Of a stretch of DNA of 64,000 nucleotides, positions 1-8,335 are shown piece after piece (the stretch's first letter is position 1; the number at the start of each line of letters is the position of its first letter). The notes below the pieces were generated by a model, which was given only the letters and a program-made list of their open reading frames with translations, was not told the origin of the DNA and did not search any database. A program made the position numbers and the translations under genes. This DNA comes from JALHTV01 sp049510055 (lineage in GTDB: Bacteria > Planctomycetota > Phycisphaerae > SM23-33). The stretch lies in contig JBEKZI010000003.1 of assembly GCA_049510055.1 (NCBI GenBank), forward strand, positions 45,880 through 109,879, given 5' to 3'.

Positions 1-1713
1 ACCGTCGTAGATGGCCAGCAAGCCGCTGTCGCGGAGGGTTCTCATACCCTTCTTGCGGGCGGCCTCGCGAAGCACGTTGGTGCTGCTGCGCTTCATGATC
101 AAGTCCCGTATGTGATCGTCCAACAGCATGATCTCGAAGATGGCCACCCGGCCGCTGTAACCGGTGCCGCGGCAGACGTCGCAGCGTCGCCCGTGGAAGA
201 ACGTCCTGCCGGCGACCTGGTCGGGCGTCAGGTTCAGCTCCATCAGCGCTTCCTCGGTCGGCATGTAGGTCTCCTTGCACCGCTGGCAAATCCGACGCAC
301 GAGGCGCTGGGCGACGATGCCTTCCAGCGTCGCCGTCAACTTGAAGGGTTCCATGCCCAGGTCCAGCAGACGGGCGATGGTGGAGGGGGCGTCGTTGGTG
401 TGCACGGTGGAGAACACCAGGTGCCCGGTCAGCGACGCCTGCACGGCGATTTCGCCAGTCTCCTGGTCGCGGACCTCGCCCACCAGCACGATGTCGGGGT
501 CCTGCCGCAGGAAGTGCCTCAGGCAGCGGGCGAACGTCAAGCCGATGTCGTCCTTGATCTGGACCTGCACCAGACCGTCGATGTCGTACTCGACGGGATC
601 CTCCGCCGTGAGGATTTTCACGCCGACGTCGTTCCGCTCGTTGAGGGCCGAGTACAGCGTGGTGGTTTTGCCCGAACCGGTCGGACCGGTGACGATCACG
701 ATTCCGTTGGGCCGATTGATGAGCTGGCGGAACAGTCGAATGTCGTCTTCGCGCATGCCCAGACGGTCCAGCTCCAATTGCACCTGGGAGCGGTCCAGCA
801 CGCGAAGCACGATGCTTTCGCCGAACATGGTCGGCAACACGGCGACGCGCAGGTCCACGGGCGAGTTGTTGATCGTCAGCGGAATGCGACCGTCCTGCGG
901 CATGCGGCGCTCGGCAATGTTCAGGTGAGACATGACCTTGATGCGCGACGCGATGGCCGCCGCGATGGATTTGGGAGGCGGCAGCATTTCGTACAGCAGG
1001 CCGTCGATGCGGTAACGCATCTTGAACTCGTCCTCGAACGGTTCGAAGTGGATGTCCGAGGCGCGGTCCTTGATGGCCTGCATGAGCACCATGTTCACCA
1101 GCCGCTTGACGGGATTGGCCTCCGCGGCGCCGCGAAGGGTGTCCAGGTCGATGCTTTCCCCGCGGTTTTCCAGTTGCGACAGCTGCTCGTCGCCGACGAT
1201 CTCGTTGATCAACTCCCCGATGGACCCCATGGTGGTGGTGGCCTGGGTCTCTAAGCCGTAATGCTTGGCCAAGGCCGCTTCCAACTGTTCGCCGTCGGCG
1301 ATGCGAGTCACGATCTCGAATCCCGTCAGCGTCCGCAGATCGTCCGCCGCACGAAAGTTGTCCGCCGAGGCCAGGGCGACCACCAACCGCTTGGTGGAAG
1401 GGATGAATTCCAACGGCAGGACCTTGTAGTTGTTGGCCATCTGAGGGGGGATGTGGGCGATGACGTCGGGAGGGATTTCCACAGACGACAGGTCGACGTA
1501 TTCCATGCCCGCCTGGAAACCCAGGGCCAGGTTGCGAGTCCTATCATCGATATATCCCAGGTCGACCAGAATTTGGCCGATAGGCCCCCCGCGCTGCTTT
1601 TGGACCTCGATGGCCTGGTTGACCTGGTCGCGGGTCACCTTGCCCATCTTCAGCAAGACCCGTCCCAGGACGCGCCCTTTCAGCTCTTTGACGTTGTAGG
1701 TTTCAACAGCCAT
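1..1713 (-). CDS. GspE/PilB-type assembly ATPase (3' end cut by window)
   Basis: Hexameric motor ATPase that powers pilin polymerisation (PilB) or type II secretion (GspE) from the cytoplasmic face of the inner membrane. The frame is open from ATG at 1713 to base 1, 571 codons. Seen: an N-terminal region like the MshEN/T2SSE-N domain, a Walker A GPTGSGKTT at about residues 343-351, and two late cysteine pairs (CQRC, CDVC) of the zinc-binding segment typical of the family. The last visible residues match the usual C-terminal end (GMRTLRDSGL), so only a few tens of residues are missing. The start lies 21 bases after the pilT stop, so the two are co-transcribed. PilB and GspE cannot be told apart from sequence alone. 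Confidence 0.93.
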   Translation of the reverse strand, partial: MAVETYNVKELKGRVLGRVLLKMGKVTRDQVNQAIEVQKQRGGPIGQILVDLGYIDDRTRNLALGFQAGMEYVDLSSVEIPPDVIAHIPPQMANNYKVLPLEFIPSTKRLVVALASADNFRAADDLRTLTGFEIVTRIADGEQLEAALAKHYGLETQATTTMGSIGELINEIVGDEQLSQLENRGESIDLDTLRGAAEANPVKRLVNMVLMQAIKDRASDIHFEPFEDEFKMRYRIDGLLYEMLPPPKSIAAAIASRIKVMSHLNIAERRMPQDGRIPLTINNSPVDLRVAVLPTMFGESIVLRVLDRSQVQLELDRLGMREDDIRLFRQLINRPNGIVIVTGPTGSGKTTTLYSALNERNDVGVKILTAEDPVEYDIDGLVQVQIKDDIGLTFARCLRHFLRQDPDIVLVGEVRDQETGEIAVQASLTGHLVFSTVHTNDAPSTIARLLDLGMEPFKLTATLEGIVAQRLVRRICQRCKETYMPTEEALMELNLTPDQVAGRTFFHGRRCDVCRGTGYSGRVAIFEIMLLDDHIRDLIMKRSSTNVLREAARKKGMRTLRDSGLLAIYDG

Positions 1714-1734
1714 GGGTCTATAGCCTCAAGTGGG

Positions 1735-2874
1735 TTATTGCTCTTCCTTGGCTTCCTTGGCTTCCACCAGCGGTTTGCTCGACGGCGGCGGAATCGGTTT
1801 GCCGCTTTCCGTGGCCTCGATCTTTTCCTGGAGATCGCCGGGGTTCTGGCTGCGGTCGATGGCCTCGATCTTGTCTATCTTCCCCTCCGACCAGAGCCGG
1901 AAGAGGTGGTCGTCCAGCAGTTGCATGCCGTACTTTTTTCCAGTCTGAATGGAGGAGGGAATGCGGAAGACCTTGTTCTCGCGGATCAGGTTGGCCACGG
2001 CGTTGGTGACGTACAGGAACTCAAAGGCCGCGACCATGCCCTTGATGTCGCAGCGGGGCATCAGGGCCTGGCACAGCACCGCGATGATCGACTCCGACAA
2101 CTGCACGCGGATCTGCTCCTGCTGGTTGGTGGGGAAGATGTCCACGATGCGCGTCACCGTCCGGTGGGCGGTGGTGGTGTGAAGCGTGCCGAACACCAAG
2201 TGGCCGGTCTCGGCTGCACGAAGGGCCGCCTCGATCGTCTCCAGGTCGCGGAGTTCGCCCACCAGGATCACGTCGGGGTCCATACGCAGCACGCGCCGCA
2301 GCGCTTCGCTGAAGCTCGGCACGTCCGGGCCCACCTCGCGCTGATTGACCAGGGACTTCTTGTGATAGTGGTAATACTCGATAGGGTCTTCGATAGTGAC
2401 GATGTGCCGGTCGAACGTCTCGTTGATGTAATTGATCATCGTCGCCAGCGTAGTGGTCTTTCCGGAACCCGTAGGCCCGGTCACCAGGAAGATCCCTCTG
2501 GGGCGGCGGCAGATGTTTTGGACGATTGGCGGCAGGCCGATTTGCTCGAACGTCAAGAGCTTGGAGGGAATCAGACGCAGGCAGATGGAGATGTTCCCGC
2601 GCTGCATGAACACCGACGTTCTGAATCGGCCCGCCGTGCCGAATTCAAAACCGAAGTCCGTGCCGCCTTGCTCCTGAAGTTCCTGCTGGTTTCGTTCCGG
2701 CGTGATGGACTTCATCAGGGCGATGGTGTCCTCCGGTTCCAAGGGCTTGGTCTCCAGCGAACGCAACCGCCCGTGCAGTCTAAGTGTCGGTGCGCGCCCG
2801 ACATAGAGGTGCAAGTCACTGGCACCTCGTTTCACGCACGTTTCAAGCAGCCTGTCAATATGGATTGTGGACAT
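1735..2874 (-). CDS. pilT: PilT-family twitching/retraction ATPase
   Basis: A 379-residue AAA-type motor ATPase expected to disassemble the pilus. Seen: the PilT N-terminal opening with the RGASDLHL motif, Walker A GPTGSGKTTT at about residues 133-142, the Asp-box region TIEDPIEY, Walker B VILVGELRD, and the His-box GTLHTTTAHRTVTRI. It lacks the cysteine pairs of PilB, as expected for PilT. A strong ribosome site (AGGAGAGG) precedes ATG at 2874. The C-terminal 40 residues are charged and proline-rich, longer than in minimal PilT (about 345 residues). It lies between two PilB/GspE-like genes on the same strand. PilU is an alternative assignment. Confidence 0.9.
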   Translation of the reverse strand: MSTIHIDRLLETCVKRGASDLHLYVGRAPTLRLHGRLRSLETKPLEPEDTIALMKSITPERNQQELQEQGGTDFGFEFGTAGRFRTSVFMQRGNISICLRLIPSKLLTFEQIGLPPIVQNICRRPRGIFLVTGPTGSGKTTTLATMINYINETFDRHIVTIEDPIEYYHYHKKSLVNQREVGPDVPSFSEALRRVLRMDPDVILVGELRDLETIEAALRAAETGHLVFGTLHTTTAHRTVTRIVDIFPTNQQEQIRVQLSESIIAVLCQALMPRCDIKGMVAAFEFLYVTNAVANLIRENKVFRIPSSIQTGKKYGMQLLDDHLFRLWSEGKIDKIEAIDRSQNPGDLQEKIEATESGKPIPPPSSKPLVEAKEAKEEQ

Positions 2875-2993
2875 CTGATCCTCTCCTGCTTATTATTCGC
2901 CACTTACACTGTTTTCGGCAGAGTACCCCAAAAATTCCCTCGACTGTTCGTTAAATCTAACTTCATTTTAGGCATACTGTTACAGAAAAACTC

Positions 2994-4712
2994 TCATTCG
3001 AGAACAAGTTCACCGGCCTGAGCGTTCGCCAAAACTTCCTCCGCCGTCGTGATTCCGTGGAGAATTTTGAGTCTCCCGTCGGACAAAAGATTTCTCATGC
3101 CGCTAGCCATCGCAGCCTGTCTCAGGTCCGACAGAGTCGACCCTCGGAAGGCCAGCTCGCGGAGCTCGTTATTCATGACCAGCAGCTCAAAGATTCCTTG
3201 ACGGCCCCGATAGCCTGTTCCGTGGCAGTTTTCGCAACCTTTTCCTTTGTAGAAGGTTGCATTTGCGGCTTCCTCCTTGCCAAACCCGAGCATCCTGATC
3301 ATTTTTTGATCGACATCTTTGTCAACGCCCTTGCATTTGGGGCAGATGACTCGGATCAGTCGCTGGGCCATGATGGCCTGGATACTGCTTGCGACAAGGA
3401 ACGGCTTGACCCCCATATCGATCAGGCGCGTGATGGCGGATGGGGCATCGTTGGTGTGAAGTGTACTAAAAACCAAGTGTCCAGTTAAAGCAGCCTGGAT
3501 AGCAACTTCAGCGACCTCTAAGTCTCGGATTTCGCCGACCAGGATGATGTTCGGTGCTTGGCGCAGCATGGCTCGAAGGATTCGAGCAAAGGTGAGATTA
3601 ATGGCCTCGTTGATCTGGACTTGGTTGACGCCGGTGAAATTGTACTCAACGGGATCCTCAGCCGTGATGATCTTGCGGTCGGGGCGGTTGAGTTCATTGA
3701 TAGCCGCATAGAGGGTGGTGGTCTTGCCGGAGCCGGTGGGGCCGGTTACGAGGAACATGCCGTTGGGGCGTTTGATGATCCTTATGAACCGTTCGTAGTC
3801 GTCCTGCTCGAATCCCAGGGCGGGAATGCCCAGGCGGACGCTTTCAGGCCGCAAAATACGCAGCACCATGCATTCCCCGTGGTAGGCGGGCAGGGACGAG
3901 ACACGGAAGTCGATCTTGCTTCCGCCGATGTCCATCTTGATTCGACCGTCCAGGGGCAGGCGTTTCTCGGCCAGGTCCATGCCGGACATAATCTTGAAGC
4001 GGTTGATCACGGGGCCTTGCATCCGCTTGGGAATGGGTTCGCGGTCGATGCACACGCCGTCCACGCGGTAACGGACGCGGACACGGTTGGTCATGGGTTC
4101 CACGTGGATGTCCGACGCCCTCATTTCGACCGCCTGGGTGATGAGCATGGTCACCAGCCGCACGATGGGGGCGGCGCCGTCGTCTTCCAGCAGGTCCAGC
4201 CCGTGGGCTTCCCCCGGGGCCACGTCGATGGTTTGCCGGCGAATCTCGTCCACGGCGGCGTCGATGCTCACCTCCGCGGCCGCCGGATTGGCCTTGTTGA
4301 GGTAGGCGTGGAACTTCGCCTTGGTCGTCAGGCAGGGCTGGATTTCGCAATTCAGCCGGAATCGCAGCATGTCCAGGGTCTCAAGGTCCATCGGGTCGGT
4401 GATGATTACCTTGAGCTTGCCCGCTTCGCGGTTCAGGGGCAGGACCATTCGGTTGCGGACAACTTCTTCGGGCAGGAGGTGGGCTTCGGGGGCTTGGGTG
4501 TCTGGCTTGAGGTCGAAGTACTCTATCTCGTACTGATACGCCATGGCCTTGGCGATGTCCTCCTCGCTGGCCAGGTTCATCGCGACCAGGGTTTCGCCGA
4601 GGCGCATGCCCTTTTTTCGACCCTGGGCCATGGCCTCGTCGATGCTCTTCTGGCTGGCCACGCCCCGCTCGACCAGGATTTCACCGAGACGTTTTCGCTT
4701 CTTTTTCGCCAT
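2994..4712 (-). CDS. Second GspE/PilB-type ATPase
   Basis: A complete 572-residue assembly ATPase. Seen: a lysine-rich start (MAKKKRKRLGEIL), two MshEN-like helical repeats (LGEILVERGV and LGETLVAMNL), Walker A GPTGSGKTTTLY at about residues 324-335, Asp box TAEDPVEY, Walker B IILVGEIRDLE, His box STLHTNDAPSAITRL and zinc cysteine pairs CPKC and CENC. MshEN domains bind c-di-GMP in characterised relatives; whether this one does is unknown. It sits 119 bases upstream of pilT. With the partial gene at 1-1713 it makes two PilB/GspE paralogues flanking one PilT, consistent with a combined type IV pilus/type II secretion locus. Confidence 0.93.
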   Translation of the reverse strand: MAKKKRKRLGEILVERGVASQKSIDEAMAQGRKKGMRLGETLVAMNLASEEDIAKAMAYQYEIEYFDLKPDTQAPEAHLLPEEVVRNRMVLPLNREAGKLKVIITDPMDLETLDMLRFRLNCEIQPCLTTKAKFHAYLNKANPAAAEVSIDAAVDEIRRQTIDVAPGEAHGLDLLEDDGAAPIVRLVTMLITQAVEMRASDIHVEPMTNRVRVRYRVDGVCIDREPIPKRMQGPVINRFKIMSGMDLAEKRLPLDGRIKMDIGGSKIDFRVSSLPAYHGECMVLRILRPESVRLGIPALGFEQDDYERFIRIIKRPNGMFLVTGPTGSGKTTTLYAAINELNRPDRKIITAEDPVEYNFTGVNQVQINEAINLTFARILRAMLRQAPNIILVGEIRDLEVAEVAIQAALTGHLVFSTLHTNDAPSAITRLIDMGVKPFLVASSIQAIMAQRLIRVICPKCKGVDKDVDQKMIRMLGFGKEEAANATFYKGKGCENCHGTGYRGRQGIFELLVMNNELRELAFRGSTLSDLRQAAMASGMRNLLSDGRLKILHGITTAEEVLANAQAGELVLE

Positions 4713-5135
4713 CTCTCACCCGTTGTCGCGCCTGGCCGGGCCGTGCCGGCGGAGGCGCGCCGCGCGTCGGAGCTTAGGAAGCCCCGCGGGCGGGGCAGCT
4801 TTCGTGGGGGCTAAGCGGCGGGCTTCTGCCCAGGCACTTTAGTCACCATCCTTGGAAACCGCCGGCCCCTCGCACCCGTAAGCTGGGTGCGTCAGGGCCC
4901 TGCCTTAGGGGGTCCGTCAACGCATTGTACAGAAATTGATAAAGCGCGGTCAAGCTCCACCGCCAGCACCAGCGTTTTATCGCTGTTTTCCTCACGGCAC
5001 CTGGCGAAAAACTTGTCCGACGCGTTCCCTCAAGGCAGGGACTCTTGTTCCTATTTCATCGACCTTCCGTCCCGCCTCCTTCCCTAAAACATTCCTAAAA
5101 CGCAAGGGTTTCCGCCCATTCCTGCGGTCTTGGGC
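4713..5135. promoter_or_regulatory. 423-base gene-free region with nested hairpins, leader of the secretion ATPase operon
   Basis: No convincing gene lies here. On the minus strand, reading toward the ATPase gene at 4712, it can form several hairpins: a nested stem at 4772-4816 (outer arms GCTTAG/CTAAGC, inner AAGCCCCG/CGGGGC), a GGGC/GCCC hairpin at about 4820-4831, and CGCACCC/GGGTGCG at 4870-4890. I compared it by eye with c-di-GMP, TPP, SAM, cobalamin and glycine riboswitch cores and with SRP, tmRNA and RNase P signatures and recognised none. It could be an untranslated leader or only GC-rich spacer. Confidence 0.4.
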
Positions 5136-5681
5136 TCACATCAGGGGCCGTTGTCCGTGGGCTTTTCGGATCGCCTGGGCGGCTATCAGGGCGTGCCGTT
5201 CCTGTTCCAGCAGGCCGACGAGGTTGCCGGTCGAAATGCCGACGTGCGCGGCGGCATCGGCCAGGCGACCTTCGTAATGGTCCAGGACGTCCAACAGGTA
5301 GGCCGCCACCGGCCAATAGCGGCGGTCGCGCCGGCCCACTTGCAGGCGCAACCGGTCCGCCCCCGGGCCTCCGCGGGCCGTAAACAGGCATTCGCACACG
5401 GTCGGCGGAGGTGGGGCGGCAGGGTCGACGCGGCGGCGCAACGTGCAAGCCAGGTTCATGCGGAGTCGTTGCAGGGCCAACTGCTTGTTTTCGTGCTGGC
5501 TGCGGCTCTGGTCACCGTGGGTGGTGATGCCGGTGGGTTTGTGCCTCAGCCGCACGGCCGAGGATACCTTGTTGCGATGCTGGCCGCCGGGGCCGGAGGA
5601 CTTGTAGGTGTGGACATCGCACTGGGCCAGCAGGGCCTTGTCGTCCATGTCCAGGGAGTCTCGCCCGTCCATGGCGGCCAT
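5136..5681 (-). CDS. Class I release-factor-like GGQ domain protein
   Basis: A 181-residue protein carrying only the peptidyl-tRNA hydrolysis domain of class I release factors. The signature SSGPGGQHRNK is at residues 28-38 (GGQ at 32-34), followed by SAVRLRHKPTGI, as in ArfB, RF-H and RF-1/2 domain 3. There is no stop-codon recognition domain. Instead of the short basic tail of ArfB it has about 70 extra residues that look helical and not strongly basic. The role is therefore probably ribosome rescue or a related hydrolysis, but the partner is unknown. ATG codons at 5681, 5672 and 5648 are all possible starts, with no clear ribosome site. It is transcribed divergently from the TPR gene at 5841. 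Confidence 0.8.
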   Translation of the reverse strand: MAAMDGRDSLDMDDKALLAQCDVHTYKSSGPGGQHRNKVSSAVRLRHKPTGITTHGDQSRSQHENKQLALQRLRMNLACTLRRRVDPAAPPPPTVCECLFTARGGPGADRLRLQVGRRDRRYWPVAAYLLDVLDHYEGRLADAAAHVGISTGNLVGLLEQERHALIAAQAIRKAHGQRPLM

Positions 5682-5759
5682 GATAGGGACCGGCGTCCCC
5701 GCCCGCCAGCGCCGCGGGCGGAAAGGACGGCAACTTTTCTGCGCCGGCAGTTTTGCACC

Positions 5760-5789
5760 TTGTGAAGAACATCGAAGTGGTGTTAGAAT
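5760..5789 (+). promoter_or_regulatory. Candidate sigma70-type promoter for the TPR gene
   Basis: TTGTGA at 5760-5765, 18-base spacer, TAGAAT at 5784-5789, about 50 bases before the start at 5841. The region between the divergent genes is less GC-rich than its surroundings. Match by eye only. Confidence 0.4.
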
Positions 5790-5840
5790 GTCTTAACGGT
5801 TGCAGGACGACAGCCACCCACCAGCTCACCGATCACGATC

Positions 5841-7199
5841 ATGGCCATGGAGCCGACGAACGATTGGACCAATGCGGAAACACGCGTCGAGCGTGCGCAT
5901 GAGTTGTACGAACGCGGCCGCTGGTTGGAAGCGGCCGCCGAACTTCGCGCCGCCATCGAGATCAATCCGTACAATCCCTCCTGGCATTTCAACCTGGCGC
6001 TGACGCTGGAGGCCCTGGGCGACTACAAACGCGCCTGCGAGGCCTTCAGCAGGGCGCTGAAACTGGACGCCAATGACGTCGAGACGCTCAACTGCCTGGC
6101 CGTCAATCTGACCCGCCTGGGCCGCTACGCCGAGGCGCTGCGCCAGTTCCAGCGCATCGACGAGCTGGACCCCAACTACGAACCGTCCTACTGCAACCGC
6201 ATCATCACCTATACCGAGATCGGCGACCACGACAAGGCCGAGATGATTTTCTACCGCGCCCGGCAGATCAAGGAAGAATGTCCCCAGTGCTATTACAACA
6301 TCGCCGGCAGCCTGTATGCCCGCGGGCAGTACGACCGCGCGATTTACTGCTGGCAGCAGACGATCCGGCTGGACCCCTCGCACCCCTACGCCCATGTCCG
6401 CATCGCCGAAGCCTGCTGGGCCAAGGGCGACCTGGCGCATGCCCGCGAGTACTACGAGAAGGAAATTCAATCCGATCGGCCCGCCGACGTCGAAACGCTG
6501 CTGGACTTCGGCGAGCTGCTGATGGAGTTGGGCGACATGGACGGGGCCGGCGACGTCTTTCGCAAGGCCCTGGCCCAGGCGGGAGACAATCCTTCGGTCC
6601 ATTTCTGCCTGGGCGAGCTGTTGCTGCGCACCGGGCCTAAAGAACAAGCCGAAGAGCACTTCTCCAAGGTGCTGGAGCTTGACGAGCGATATCCCGCGGC
6701 CCACCTGAAGCTGGCCGAGGCCCTGATTCATACCGGAAAGATCCAGGAAGGCGCCAAGCACCTGATCCTTGAGCTGCGGCGGTCGGGCCACGATCACCAG
6801 ATGCTCAAAGAGGTGGGCAAGCTGCTGCTGGAGGCCAACCGCGGCCGCCAGGCCAATCTCGTGCTGCGGCGGCTGGTGAACCTCCAGCCCGACGATCCGC
6901 AGGCCCAGCACAACCTGGCCATTAGCTATTTCATGATGGATCAATTGCCCGAGGGCGTTCGTTGCTGCCGGCGGGCGCTGAAGCTCAAACCGGACTACCC
7001 GCAGGCCCTGTACAACCTGGCCCTGGCCCACATGCGGATGGGGCAGATGGCCCGCGCCCGCCGCTACGCCGCCCGGGCGATTACCGTGGCGCCGGAGGAT
7101 GAGAACCTCCGCCGCCTCAGCCGCCGTCTGGGCACGAAGGACTTCTGGACCCGCCTGCGGGGCCGCCTGTATCTGCCGAGCGACAAGCCCCGCGACTAG
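5841..7199 (+). CDS. TPR repeat protein
   Basis: A 452-residue protein made almost entirely of tetratricopeptide repeats; I count roughly ten, starting at about residue 10. Typical repeat ends are seen, such as NPSWHFNLALTLEALGDY and PYAHVRIAEACWAKGDL. No signal peptide, membrane segment or catalytic domain is visible, so it is probably a cytoplasmic protein-protein interaction scaffold. ATG at 5841 and ATG at 5847 are both possible starts. It ends 46 bases before the dehydrogenase gene at 7246 and may share its transcript. The specific function is unknown. Confidence 0.85.
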   Translation: MAMEPTNDWTNAETRVERAHELYERGRWLEAAAELRAAIEINPYNPSWHFNLALTLEALGDYKRACEAFSRALKLDANDVETLNCLAVNLTRLGRYAEALRQFQRIDELDPNYEPSYCNRIITYTEIGDHDKAEMIFYRARQIKEECPQCYYNIAGSLYARGQYDRAIYCWQQTIRLDPSHPYAHVRIAEACWAKGDLAHAREYYEKEIQSDRPADVETLLDFGELLMELGDMDGAGDVFRKALAQAGDNPSVHFCLGELLLRTGPKEQAEEHFSKVLELDERYPAAHLKLAEALIHTGKIQEGAKHLILELRRSGHDHQMLKEVGKLLLEANRGRQANLVLRRLVNLQPDDPQAQHNLAISYFMMDQLPEGVRCCRRALKLKPDYPQALYNLALAHMRMGQMARARRYAARAITVAPEDENLRRLSRRLGTKDFWTRLRGRLYLPSDKPRD

Positions 7200-7245
7200 A
7201 GTTGATCCACAACCGCCTTCCTTGACCTGCCAGGAGACAAGGCAC

Positions 7246-8220
7246 GTGAACACGCCGTCCCGCCCCGTCATTGTCGTCACCGAGCCGCTGAACGAACGAA
7301 CGCTGAAGTACCTGGCCGAGCACGGCGACCTCCGCCGCATGACCATCCAGGACCTGCCCGCCCACATCGCCGAAGCCGACGCCCTGATCGTGCGGACCTA
7401 TACGCAGGTCAACGAGGCGCTGCTGTCGGGGGCCAAGCGGCTGAAGGTCGTCGGCAGGGCGGGGGTGGCGCTGGATAACATCGACGTGCCCGCCTGCCGT
7501 CGCCGCGGCATCGAGGTCGTCCACACGCCGGCGGCCAACACGCTGGCCGTGGTGGACTACATTATTGGCATGATCGTCCAGATGAACCGCCGCTTCTGGC
7601 CGCTGGGCGGGCCGCTCATCGCGACGGAGTTCCACCAGGTCCGCAAGCAGACGTTCGGCCGGTTCCTGTCGGGAACGACGCTGGGCATCGTCGGTTGCGG
7701 CCGGATCGGCTCGCGCGTCGGTCGGGCGGCGGCGGCCCTGGGAATGAAGGTCCTGTACAACGACATTATCCCCATTTCACTGGACTATCCGGCCGAGGAA
7801 GTGGACAAGCCCACGCTCTACGCCCGCAGCGACATCGTCACGATCCACGTGCCGCTGACCCGCCTGACCCGCCGCATGATCAACGAGGAAACGTTGCGGC
7901 AGTTCAAGAAGGGCGCCCAGTTCATCAACGCCGCTCGCGGGCCCTGCGTAAACTACGCTCACCTGGCCGCGGCCATCCGTGGCGGGCACATCTCGGCAGC
8001 CGTCATCGACTGCCACGATCCGGAACCTCCGCCGCCGGACTATCCGATGTTCAGCCTGCCCAACGTTATTCTCACGCCGCACGTCGCCGCCCGCGTCCCG
8101 GCCGCCGTCGAGGCCATGTGTGACGTGGTCTACGACGTCGTGGCCGTGCTGGAAGGACGTCCGCCCGCCTATCCGGCTAAGGATGACGAGGATCAGGAAA
8201 ACGCGCCGAACGACGCCTGA
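7246..8220 (+). CDS. D-2-hydroxyacid dehydrogenase (phosphoglycerate dehydrogenase-like)
   Basis: A 324-residue NAD-dependent oxidoreductase of the D-isomer-specific 2-hydroxyacid dehydrogenase family. Seen: substrate-domain motif VVGRAGVALDNID, Rossmann motif GIVGCGRIGSRVG near residue 147, the catalytic Arg segment NAARGPCVN, the acidic segment HDPEP, and the catalytic His in ILTPHVAAR near residue 279. This is the length of SerA without its ACT/ASB regulatory domains, so 3-phosphoglycerate oxidation for serine synthesis is plausible but not proven. GTG at 7246 is chosen because AGGAGAC lies 8 bases upstream; the reading frame extends further upstream but that part overlaps the TPR gene. 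Confidence 0.85.
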   Translation: MNTPSRPVIVVTEPLNERTLKYLAEHGDLRRMTIQDLPAHIAEADALIVRTYTQVNEALLSGAKRLKVVGRAGVALDNIDVPACRRRGIEVVHTPAANTLAVVDYIIGMIVQMNRRFWPLGGPLIATEFHQVRKQTFGRFLSGTTLGIVGCGRIGSRVGRAAAALGMKVLYNDIIPISLDYPAEEVDKPTLYARSDIVTIHVPLTRLTRRMINEETLRQFKKGAQFINAARGPCVNYAHLAAAIRGGHISAAVIDCHDPEPPPPDYPMFSLPNVILTPHVAARVPAAVEAMCDVVYDVVAVLEGRPPAYPAKDDEDQENAPNDA

Positions 8221-8335
8221 CCGCTCGGCCGATTGACTTTTTTAGCCTCTTGTCCGCTCCCGATGGAGACGCTAAACTGCCGGCCTTCTAAGGCAAAGTT
8301 TTTTCACACGACGCACGCGGACGGCGAGGTGGCTA

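Noticed and set aside
112..1254. A 380-codon frame on the plus strand
   Set aside because: It is the antisense of the GspE/PilB gene, with composition and motifs explained by that gene; GC-rich DNA gives long antisense frames.
4772..4892. A c-di-GMP riboswitch before the secretion ATPase
   Set aside because: The conserved core sequences of neither class I nor class II were seen.
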